The notes below the pieces were generated by a model that made no database searches, had not been told where the DNA came from, and saw only the letters and a program-made list of their open reading frames with translations. This document shows, in pieces, positions 48,701 through 56,216 of a DNA stretch of 64,000 bases (positions are counted from its first letter, which is position 1; every line of letters starts with the position of its first letter). The position numbers and the translations under genes are program-made. Source of the stretch: Sanderia malayensis (lineage: Eukaryota; Cnidaria; Scyphozoa; Semaeostomeae; Pelagiidae); NCBI GenBank assembly GCA_013076295.1, contig RQOL01000699.1, forward strand, positions 3,720,001 through 3,784,000, written 5' to 3'.

Positions 48701-48726
48701 TCTTTCTTTTCAGTACTTTGCTCCAT
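33740..48726 (-). CDS. ZPR1: ZPR1 zinc finger protein (444 aa), host of three nested genes
   Basis: Thirteen exons join in phase: 48726-48616, 48090-47929, 44347-44257, 43564-43494, 43175-42929, 42822-42794, 42632-42566, 42065-41982, 41894-41818, 41552-41442, 41007-40924, 34197-34132 and 33874-33740. The 444-residue product is close to human ZPR1 (459). It has the duplicated ZPR1 layout: zinc finger 1 (LCVDC ... CEHCGNK), then an alpha/beta domain ([13 protein letters not shown] ... [11 protein letters not shown]), then zinc finger 2 (CSSC ... [15 protein letters not shown]), then a second alpha/beta domain (FTTVEGLL ... [12 protein letters not shown]) ending in [13 protein letters not shown]. 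Family members bind eEF1A and shuttle between cytoplasm and nucleus. Introns 44348-47928 and 34198-40923 contain other genes on the same strand. The start lies about 190 bp from TOMM40 in divergent orientation. Confidence 0.96.
34283..35391. mobile_element. Foldback element with long inverted arms and minisatellite ends
   Basis: The two ends TACGGTGGCCCACAAGTG and CACTTGTGGGCCACCGTA are perfect inverted copies and are flanked by GATTGA on both sides, a probable target duplication. Next to each end lies a minisatellite of TCAAGGCAAAACTTTCTTTC units (about six on the left, about ten inverted on the right). Inside these, long arms (about 34440-34730 and 34890-35160) are inverted copies down to a short loop near 34750-34880. 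There is no transposase. It lies in the ZPR1 intron, downstream of the nested receptors. Confidence 0.85.
35754..36938 (-). CDS. Intronless rhodopsin-like GPCR 1, nested in ZPR1 intron (394 aa)
   Basis: One open frame gives a seven-helix class A receptor. The N-terminus carries about four N-glycosylation sites. Helix 1 has GNSLV (G79-N80), the helix 3 cysteine C135 is kept, helix 6 reads FQICWLP, and helix 7 ends NPFIYF. Two usual residues are missing: the helix 2 Asp (FCNIIIS instead of LxxAD) and the Arg of DRY, which here reads E159-Q160-Y161. A second ATG (residue 21) is an alternative start. The layout recalls cnidarian peptide receptors, but the ligand is unknown. It is a tandem relative of 38240-39334 and on the same strand as its host ZPR1. 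A 27 bp minisatellite lies just upstream. Confidence 0.9.
   Translation of the reverse strand: MLNKRAIASVREQPESQNISMEGSSVTVSTNISQFSFLNATIVPTPNRTEALDGEYGAVAYRYVALIVFPIIIIVSIAGNSLVISLTAKFHCVNGSVNTFIIHKAFCNIIISTLPTSLFIVETLSKTWPFGSVTCNAIVVIEYAVLTTSNLILVIQCREQYIAVVKPFRKQKRRNAKLALLFAWTVGWPIAIPFVIFQSRYLEHGINGGKPECSDLWVFTPDKPSTNHFIYFILIFTLFVFVPLVAMIGLYSRIIYEFVYKMKRPGIATPSIKERARKRKWNTIKLLVTSVILFQICWLPSFVHEIVLYLRESNAVTLASLATSVAGYAYGAINPFIYFCFVGKYRQSFRIEMRRWFRPRLRLRKPIRQNSMTIENIGIQFRNCDSRPYLETAV
36965..37310. repeat. ~27-28 bp minisatellite upstream of GPCR 1
   Basis: About eleven copies of a TTTATAACTCAGATGTAAAT / TCTTCTTGC unit run tandemly, starting within about 30 bp of the receptor start codon. 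It occupies the expected promoter or 5' untranslated region. Confidence 0.8.
38240..39334 (-). CDS. Intronless rhodopsin-like GPCR 2, nested in ZPR1 intron (364 aa)
   Basis: This single-exon class A receptor is similar throughout to the one at 35754-36938 (GNSLVI in helix 1, FQVCWLPS in helix 6, a shared PFAIPFV(I)LQ(P)RY block after helix 4). The ERY motif is intact (E138-R139-Y140) and the helix 3 cysteine C114 is present. The helix 2 Asp is absent (LSICNIIL), and helix 7 reads TPVIYF, with Thr in place of the NPxxY Asn. N-glycosylation sites lie at residues 2, 10 and 25. The ligand is unknown; a peptide is likely from the general type. It shares host intron and strand with GPCR 1, so the two probably arose by tandem duplication. 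Confidence 0.9.
   Translation of the reverse strand: MNISTTLIPNTTLYTLTRGFQTMTNATKPAGGGDKPYPPLIKKIGLSVIPIIIFLAVFGNSLVIHLSRKYSLLKGPMRLLVINLSICNIILCFFPLMYIVELATGDWHFGSKACDGLVVFEYAALTSAKMTLVCIALERYTALLKPFKKKVSASHSKWMLLVAWLIGWPFAIPFVILQPRYVDDDHPDAAAQPECNNMWAVTTVGMTKTALGYYSMMFVVLYITPMLIMSFCYFRVIHVVLNKMKRPGDQTDKNKADQRRQKWRTIKMLITTVIIFQVCWLPSYIQEFLLAGGLEKKTDNLKIQVVNLICGLIGYLYCVLTPVIYFIFNQKYRKALVDFWHSLGKTIRKPLRSIAHRGTLSTDI
39335..40923. other. ZPR1 intron part without recognised gene
   Basis: This stretch is upstream of GPCR 2 and should hold its promoter. A possible tRNA-derived element begins near 40558, with TAGCCCAGTGG resembling a pol III A box; a convincing B box was not found. No other feature is seen. 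Confidence 0.4.
41085..41402. repeat. Possible pogo-type MITE in ZPR1 intron
   Basis: Left end TACAGTCAAACATCTGTTAA with CGGACAC, and right part ACGGACAC ... AAAGTTCCACTGTA, form an imperfect inverted pair with TACAGT/ACTGTA tips. No coding sequence is inside. Confidence 0.4.
42376..42510. repeat. Decayed pogo-type inverted repeat
   Basis: GCCTCGATAAGTCGAGCTC and GTTCGACTTATCGAGGTTC face each other around a short loop, and GAGTTCGACTTAAG follows. The 'CTCGATAAGTCGA' core resembles pogo/Tigger ends. It lies in the ZPR1 intron between 42566 and 42065. Confidence 0.5.
43628..43946. repeat. Two MITE-like elements side by side
   Basis: 43628-43808 has ends TACAGTAAAAGTCCGCATAT and a diverged GTTTTTATACAGTA, matching the CCCGCATATAAGAACC family. 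It abuts 43802-43946, which runs from TACAGTATTACCACCACTG to GGCGGGGTAATACTGCA and matches the 29345 subfamily. They share the TACAGTA junction, so one probably inserted at the end of the other. Confidence 0.6.
44672..46472 (-). CDS. Secreted Asp-rich acidic protein, nested in ZPR1 intron (358 aa)
   Basis: Exons 46472-46370, 45956-45693 and 45381-44672 join in phase to 358 residues. A signal peptide ([16 protein letters not shown]) is followed by a ~90-residue domain with six cysteines ([10 protein letters not shown] ... CGVAQLLDC ... VTCRN ... ATACPP) and then a strongly acidic C-terminal half. In it, a run of 45 residues is made only of Asp, Glu, His and Lys, followed by Gly/Asn/Asp/Glu-rich sequence to the end. 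Secreted Asp-rich proteins can bind calcium; in stony corals such proteins occur in the skeletal matrix (CARP/SAARP types). Membership of those families is not shown here. It lies on the host strand within ZPR1 intron 2. Confidence 0.85.
45428..45530. repeat. Short MITE-like element
   Basis: GGGTTAAGCGCTGGGGGCTTC near the left and GGGTGGGCGCTTAACACGG near the right are inverted around a short interior that contains GGGCGCTAATT. It is related to the element at 6569-6770 and lies in an intron of the acidic-protein gene. Confidence 0.5.
46473..47928. other. ZPR1 intron 2 upstream of the acidic-protein gene
   Basis: No exon is recognised. This part must contain the promoter of the nested acidic-protein gene; a TATA element was not identified with confidence. 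Confidence 0.4.
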
Positions 48727-48917
48727 TCCTCTTTGAAATTGAAATTGATAAAAATAAATTTACTTTACAACACAAAAAAATCCACAAACACGTTTTTCAG
48801 TTCAGCAGTCTCTATTTCACAATAAGACCTCGTTTTGAAAATCGTGGCTTTCAAACACGAGGTGACTTCGTGCTTTGCCCACTTTCTGTGTCCGAATTCC
48901 TTTTCACATTTTGCAAG
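48727..48917. promoter_or_regulatory. Probable bidirectional promoter of ZPR1 and TOMM40
   Basis: The ZPR1 ATG (48726, minus) and TOMM40 ATG (48918, plus) are about 190 bp apart in head-to-head orientation with no other gene between. Both encode housekeeping proteins, which commonly share such promoters. No TATA box is evident. Confidence 0.6.
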
Positions 48918-50746
48918 ATGGGGAACGTTGCTTCTGCAGCAGCCGGTGGGGTACCGCAGCCCCCAAGGGGTCCTCCTCCAGCATCAAGTGGAGTCACTTT
49001 GCCACCAGCTCCTCCGATGACTGCCCCAGCACCTGAAAGCGAGCAAAAGCCAGTAGCTGCGACAACCCCTGAGAAGTCCAATGGCAATCCTGGGAGCTAT
49101 GAGGAGTTGTACAAGAAATGTAAAGGTTTGTGATTCATGCTGACTTCTTAATTTATTGATTTAGATGTTACTCAGATTATTGATTTCTTGGGGCCTTTTG
49201 GCTTGGTATCTAACCATTGTGTTAAGAGTTTAAAGCTTCATTATTTGAGCTTTGCAATTTTGCAAGCAACTCTTCACTTTCGTTTTGTGTTTTATTTTGG
49301 GCTACATCATCCCCCAACCCTCCTAGCTTTCAAGACCAGCATCAATATTATGATATATATATTTTCTTTTCCATTTCAGATGTATTTCCAACTCCTTACG
49401 AAGGATTCAAGCTTGTAGTGAACAAAGGATTGAGTAATCATTTCCAGATCAGCCATACTCTGAATCTCAGTGCTTCGACTCCAAGTTCCTATCACTTCGG
49501 TGCTACATATGTTGGTGATGGCCAAGTCAGCCCTGCAGAAGTAATGACTTCAAGCAATGCTATTCAATTCCTGTGATAAATCCATGAACAACTGCTTCCT
49601 TCTTAAAACTATTTATTGAATAATCTTAATAGGGGATTTACTTAGTTTTGAAGATAGCCAGCATTGGGTGCTACACTTTTTATGTGTGGTTAGCTTTTTT
49701 TTCATGAGTGATCTGCAAGTGTGATATCTAGTGTGTCTCTCAGGGGTAAAGTCACTCCATAATCCATGATAGGCTCTCCACCTATAGTGCAGTAGCAGTT
49801 AGAATTATAGTTTTTACTGTAGTGACTGACATGCCATTGCTGTTTTAGGCATATCCTGTTATCCTTGGAGACATTGACAATGCTGGAAGCATGAGTGCCC
49901 AGATCATCCACCAGTTTTTTCCAAATTCAAAGAGCAAACTTGTCATTCAGGTATATATATCTTGCATCATCTACATTTATGGCCAAGTTCTACTGTGTTG
50001 ATATAAGAAGCTATCAAACTATGGTTATTAAAGATATTTAGATTGTAACAACTCTATTAAACCCCTGGTGATTTATTTTATTTGTGACATTCCAAAGGAG
50101 TTCTTTATGAAAACATGGGGGGTAAACAGAGAAGGGACTCGGGTTAAAGGGGGCTTTATAGAGGGGATCCTACTATGGTATCACTATTGCTTTTCAGACC
50201 CAAAAGACTCAGTTTAGCATGATTCAAGCTGACACAGAGTACAGGGGTAAAGATTTCACGGCAACTATGACATTAGGAAACATTGACGTCCTTAACGAAT
50301 CAGGCATTGTTGTGGCTCATTACCTGCAGAGACTACTGCCAAAGATAGATGTTGGTGCGGAACTGCTCTACCATTACGGTGCCGGCCAAGAAGCGGCTGC
50401 CTTGTCACTAGCAGCAAGGTATACCGGGGACAGATGGATCGCTGCTGGTACTGTTGGTCAGTCTGGCTGGCATGCTGCATATTATCACAGAGGCAATGAA
50501 AACATACAAGTCGGTGTGGAATACGAGTATAATTCAAGAGCTCAGGAAGGTTGTGTCAGTCTAGGTTATCAAGTGGACCTTCCAAAGGCTAATTTCACAT
50601 TTAGAGGTCTTGTTGATACAAATTGGACAGTGGCGGGTTTCTTGGAGAAGAAGCTTCCACCCTTGCCTTTCACATTCGTTCTTAGTGGTATGATTAATCA
50701 TCAAAAGAGCCAGAGTAGGTTTGGTTTCGGATTGTTAATTGGTTAA
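48918..50746 (+). CDS. TOMM40: TOMM40, mitochondrial import channel (339 aa)
   Basis: Exons 48918-49125, 49380-49540, 49849-49950 and 50198-50746 join in phase to 340 codons including the stop; human TOM40 is 361 residues. A Pro/Ala-rich N-terminal segment (about 50 residues) precedes the porin-type beta barrel, which begins NPGSYEELYKKCK-DVFPTPYEGFKL. Recognisable blocks include SAQIIHQFFPNSKSKL and TQKTQFSMIQ, with a C-terminal strand ending SRFGFGLLIG. TOM40 forms the outer-membrane pore through which nearly all nuclear-encoded mitochondrial proteins enter, together with TOM22 and small TOM subunits. It starts about 190 bp from ZPR1 on the other strand. Confidence 0.96.
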
Positions 50747-51716
50747 GAGAAGAATTTTGTCTATTTTATGCATTTAAAGAACTTGAACTGAAAGTGTATC
50801 GTTCATGCTTTGCATCTTTTGATGCTTCACATTTGATTACCATTAGTTCACCAGACAAAGCTTGAAACTAACTCTTCAACAACTGTTATTTAGTCAACAA
50901 TGGTTTTTAAATCGATTAGTCTTCAAATTTATTGTTTTATGTTTTGGAACTTAAAATAAGTCGAAGAACTATTTAACGTTAGCTGTGATTGAATGTGCGT
51001 ATGTTATATCCTATATTTCAGTAGAATATTAATAACAAAAAGGTGTTGTTTTGTCTTCTATCTGTTTGCACATGAATTGATTGATTGGCAAATATGCTTA
51101 CTATATTCGTAAGGTATTTGGTTATGTGCGAAGCACAAAGGGACCATTAAATAGCATAAGATTAATCCAAGAAGTTAATCCTGGTCCTTCCTCTTGATAT
51201 TACAATAGATCAAGATACCTTTTTGCCTCACCTGGAATTACAGAGAGTTGGTAAATGCTCTTATCACACTTTTTGTTTCAAACATGAATTGTGGCTTGCA
51301 CACCCAACCTTCTGACCAAGAGTAGAGTGACCTAATGAGTTGGCCATCCTTGGCTAACTACTTGTGCCAAAATGACCATGTCTCTAACTTCTGCAAAGAA
51401 AATAACTTACATGCAAAGTAGAGAATTGGGCAAGAAAAACTAAACATTAAAATGAGTGGGTTCTCCCAGGAATATATAATCTAATATAACTGAGGAATAT
51501 ATCCAACAATAAATAAGCTTTGTTAACTGTGAACTAAGATAAAATCAAATTATTAAAATTAAGTTATGTTATGAGGAAATATTTACATTAATCTCAAACC
51601 CTTGTCTTTGCTTTGTCAATAAAAATAAATGAAAATTTGATTACATACTTACTGCAGATGCGACCATATATATGATTATCTGAAATAAAAAATAATTTAG
51701 ATTTTCCAGTCCTTTA
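50747..51716. other. Intergenic between convergent TOMM40 and JHY-like genes
   Basis: About 1 kb contains the two 3' untranslated regions. No coding sequence or clear repeat is seen. Confidence 0.5.
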
Positions 51717-54360
51717 TCATGATTTACCATCCTTTATTATGGTTGCTAAGCCTTTTCTCATTTCATCAATAGCCTTCTTCTCAACTTCATGCCTTTGTTT
51801 CATTATTTCCAACGCACTAAGCTCTGTACCATTATCCGTGGAAGATCTCGGTTGGTCCACAGGAGGTTTTGAGGCTGATTTCTTGACAAAACTTTTCACA
51901 TTCTTGGCATATTCAAGAGCCTAAGAAAACCAGAGTAAAGCTGTACATTAAAAATATATTTACAAATCTACCAGACGCTCTCATATCTCCTTGGTATCAT
52001 TAATACTCTCTCTCAAAAAATTCATGGCAATTTTCAAGTGAGTTGCCAGTAAAATGGAAAGAAGTAGATAAAATTTAGAAGGGCAACATCTAAAATTTCT
52101 ACTTCTATTGATTTATTTGCATAAAGCTTTACAACTTAATTTCGCAAATCTAGGTTGAATCAAGGCTAAACCTAGGCGAAACCTGGATAAATTATGGGCT
52201 GACCAAGAAAATAAATATAAGAAAATAGATTTTAATATCTTTTCATATTTTCAACTTGCACACTGTGGAATGATAGCCCAAATGAAGTTATACATACAGC
52301 ATAAAACTATAGTTTTGAAAGGTGGCTGGATAAATTCTGGGCTGACCAAGAATTTAAGTTTGATTCAGCCTGGTTACCCATATCGAAGCATGAACAATCC
52401 AGACAAGGGTCATGGTATAAAGCCCTTTAAAATGAATCGCAAAGTTCCTATAAAGAGAACAAACATAGCATAACATTAATATAACATAACATAAGGAAGT
52501 TTGTTCTTACGGCAGCTCTTTTGGACTCCTTTGCTCTTTGTGCTTTTGTCAACAACGCAGGTGCTGATCTAGATTTTATTGAATGCTGTTGATTTTGTAC
52601 AGCAACTGCTGACGCGTACTCTTTCTTCTTCTCTGCTCTAGCCTTCTGAAAATGCAATTGTTGCAAAATGCTTGTTAATCACTGTGGTAATTGATGACAT
52701 AAACTTCCAAGAAGGAAAATTAATGATTATTATAAATCCTTGAATAAACTCCAAGGGACATAATTGCAAAAATAAATTTTAGGTGGATGCTTACTCAAGG
52801 GGGTGCGTATACAAGAAGGGGTACTTTTGGTCCTCTACATCCAAAGAAGGCCCCATAGGGGCTAATAAAAGGGGGCATATCCAAAGGTGAGGTTTATTCA
52901 AAGATTTGGGTACTTTAACTCCCACTAAGCAGATGATTTCTGATTTGCTTTATTGTCTTACCACAAAACATCAGTATTTTTTTAGATATTTGAGCACTAA
53001 CCTTTTCAAGGTATTCTTGCGATGCCAGATCAGGACCGAGAGACTTTTGCAGTTTGATATCTTTGCTGAGTGCCCGGTATTCTCTAAGGCTATACTTTTT
53101 ATAACTATGTGGTGATTTCTTATCTAGATGTTGAGCTGCATAGCTTGATGCACCATCATCTATTTCAACAGGGATCTTATCTGGCAGCACAGAATGCAAC
53201 TCAGCGTAACTAGTCCTTTTGTTCGGATCAGATTTCCTAGAGCTTTCCGACAAGGGATAATAAACAAATACTCCTTGTTCCTGCGGGAAAATGTTCAAGT
53301 GTTTACCATCAAGATGAAAATGTTGATCATCCTTGGAATAAGGGGAAGGAAAATATCCAAAATACTGAACATCTGCTTCCTGTTGCGGTAAATTAAATGC
53401 GGTGCTTTTTAAATCATTCTCCTCTCTTCTTATCATTTCATCAAGTCTTGACAATTCTGGATCAACCACAATCTGCTTTGTTGCATTGCTAAAATTCAAG
53501 TCAGTCAGAGGTATCATGGTTGAATTTACATTGCTCTGTCCATGAAAAGGTGTATTACTCTCTTCCAACAACTGAATTTCTGGTCTTGGATGATCGTCCG
53601 TATTTGATGTTTTGCTTTGCTTCTTAGCTTTGTTCTCTCCTTGAGTTTTCCGAAGTGCATTTACTTTACCATTTTGCAGGAACTTTTGAGCATATGATGA
53701 TTGCCTTCCTTTTGCTGCACTTAACTTGTTTTTCTCTATGAACCTTGGCTTTGGCTCTTTATATCTGAATTTCGGCACAGGACAACTTTCTTTTCGTTTT
53801 GACGAGGGCTTCGTGCCACGAAATAACCCCTCATCAACAATTCCATTATCATTATCCACAGTTGAATGGTTAAGAAATTCTATATCTTCTTGATGCATTG
53901 GTGTTTCATTCTTAAAGTTTCTCTCTTCAAGCGAGTCGTTGAGAGTCATTTTTGTATAATATTCTTCATAATCATTCTCAAGTTCATTATAATCGTCTTT
54001 CAATTTATCCTCGTCGTCATTTTGTCTAATAATTAAATCGGATGTTTGAAAACTATTTGAAAAAATCTCTTTTTGCTTTAAATGTTCATCATCTAGTCGA
54101 GGGGAATCACTTGTGCTTCGGGAATCATTGTACTCATTTGCATCATCACCTCTTTTGATTTGTAAAATCTCGAAATTATCAGTGCGGCGTTCATCATCAC
54201 CTTCAAAATCATTAATGTTTTCCCAGCTATAAGACAGAGACTGTTGCTCACTTCTTTCAAAGTCGCTATTCTCGTAATGCATCTGCTCGTTCATGTTTAA
54301 ATCCGACAATAAATCCTCTAAATGTCTACTCGAATGTATTGACACAAATTCTTGGCTCAT
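51717..54360 (-). CDS. JHY: JHY-like (C11orf63-type) protein (565 aa)
   Basis: Three exons, 54360-53002, 52645-52511 and 51920-51717, join in phase to 566 codons. Most of the large first exon codes a hydrophilic, probably disordered sequence rich in Asp, Glu, Ser and Asn. A conserved-looking block near its end (KKYSLREYRALSKDIKL, then LGPDL) runs into a basic helical region (QEYLEKKARAEKKKEYA, then KEYASAVAVQNQ) and a coiled-coil-like end (MKQRHEVEKKAIDEMRKGL). This arrangement recalls vertebrate JHY, a protein needed for motile cilia in the brain ependyma; human JHY is longer (about 780 aa). The assignment rests on remembered motif similarity and should be treated as probable, not certain. 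It contains no catalytic domain. Confidence 0.65.
52785..52905. repeat. Possible C/G-rich MITE fragment in intron
   Basis: GGTGGATGCTTACTCAAGGGG, repeated GGGGCTAATAAAAGGGGGC-like blocks and GGTTTATTCAAAG recall the elements at 6569 and 23160. Inverted ends are not clear. Confidence 0.3.
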
Positions 54361-54884
54361 TTACAACAGCGTTTCAAAGATAATCGCGAATTTGAAAAAT
54401 ATAAACAAGTTAGGCCCGCTTTGACAATTTGCATTCCATCCCTTGACAGATCAATTCATCAATGAAAACTGAAACTAAACAAGAAAATCTTCAGAATATA
54501 CCTGAACACATCCACTTTGTACAATAATTATCTTGGTGTGATAAACAGCATATAATCCGTTACCAAATAAAACTCAGCGCAATCAGTAAACATCCTTTCG
54601 ACATATTATGCTTTTAAACACACAGCTGAAATGCGAGTTAAAATTAGCGTGACGTCCTGCTGACATTAACTTAATTTTTTCAAGCATGTTATTTACAGAG
54701 AATAGCGCCTTGGCGACTGCGGTCCACCGAGCCAAACTTCTATACAAGTTCAGTAATAACACGATTAAACGCCACTCGAAAAGCGAGTTTTCAATAAAGC
54801 ACAGAACTTTGATTATTGCTGCGCACACTCACACCGCAATCTCTGCATAAGTTTCAAGAACGAAAAGCAGCCTGTCTTCCGCAT

Positions 54885-55440
54885 AACGTGGCCCTAACCC
54901 TAGCCCTAACCCTAACCGATACACCATACACTGTCAGTAGCATTACGTCATGTATACTCCTGCGCAGTAACCTATATATGGCACTGCGCATACACACCAC
55001 CTTTACGGCCTCTAACCCTAACCCTAACCCTAACCCTAACCCTAACCCTAACCCTAACCCTAACCGATACACCATACACTGTCAGTAGCATTACGTCATG
55101 GATACTCCTGCGCAGTAGCTTATATATGACACTGCGCATACACGCCCACCTTTACGGCCTCTAACCCTAGCCCTAACCCTAATCCTAAGCCTATCCCTAA
55201 CCGATACACCATAAACTGCCAGTAGTGTTACGTCATGTATACTCCTGCGCAGTAGCCTATACATGGGACTGCGCATACACGCCCACCTTTAGGGCACTCA
55301 AACCCTAACCCTAACCCAATGCCCTAACCCTAACTGAACCATCAGACACTGCCAGTAGTATTACGTCATGCATACTCCTGCATGACGTAATACATACTAT
55401 GCGCAGTAGCCTATATATGGCACTGCGCATACACGCCAAC
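54885..55440 (+). repeat. Interstitial satellite with CCCTAA (telomere-type) arrays
   Basis: Four units of about 125-160 bp alternate short arrays of CCCTAA with a unique part that includes GATACACCATACACTG, TTACGTCATG, TACTCCTGCGCAGTA and ACTGCGCATACACGCC. The longest pure array is about ten copies at 55013-55074. Arrays in the other units carry substitutions. The vertebrate-type TTAGGG repeat is the normal telomere of cnidarians. Confidence 0.9.
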
Positions 55441-56216
55441 CTCTAGAACATTTAAATTATAAATTGATCAAAACACAAATTAGATGTTCTAATCAGGTTT
55501 TGAACCAGGGTCTTGAGATTAGCGTGCAGGAAAGTTACCGGTAGTCCACAGGAGCCCTTCCAAGCAGAGGAAAAGAGGATAAGGTCAAAGGAATGAACGC
55601 ACCAGACATATAATCATCCTTCACCCGTTGATATTAGTCATCTACCGTTACGTTCTGCATAAACGCGTCATGCCACATTTGAAATTGGCCGGTACAGCAA
55701 ATCATTCGGTCATCGAAATAAAGTATGCGCTTGACATACGACAGAAGCAAGCAACATCCCCTTCAACTACTTCACTGCTCGGGGCAAGTTTAGTCACATT
55801 ATTAGTGCGACAGAAAATTTACTGACACTATCTGCGACCCCCCCCAAAAAAAAATTAGCCAGGTCCATCCAAATAGCAAACATAGAAAAAAGAAATTCAA
55901 GATTAGGCAAAGTGGTCTGATAACTAAATATCTGAGAATGTAAATTAAATTATTGGAACAAAAGTTAGAAAAAAGAATTGAAAAATGCAATTAGTGATTA
56001 TAGCCATTAGGGACAGTGTGCGTCATATATGCTCCTGAGCTAGTAAACTATTCTGGTGTGCAGATGCTGTGCCAACAGGAGCAAGAATAACGTTTAAAAA
56101 TAAGTTTCGGGTGAATAGTGCAAATGCAAATTTTAAAGTATTCCAAGAATAATTAAACTTGACAAACAATAAAACATAATGCGTTAAAAAAAGAAAAAAA
56201 GTTCAGCCTGAATGTT
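55441..56216. other. Intergenic between satellite and SR-protein gene
   Basis: No gene or clear repeat is recognised. The end near 56160-56216 is the 3' untranslated region of the SR protein. Confidence 0.4.

Noticed and set aside
54816..55276. Open frames with Pro-Asn and Leu-Gly repeats
   Set aside because: They are translations of CCCTAA arrays and the surrounding satellite units.
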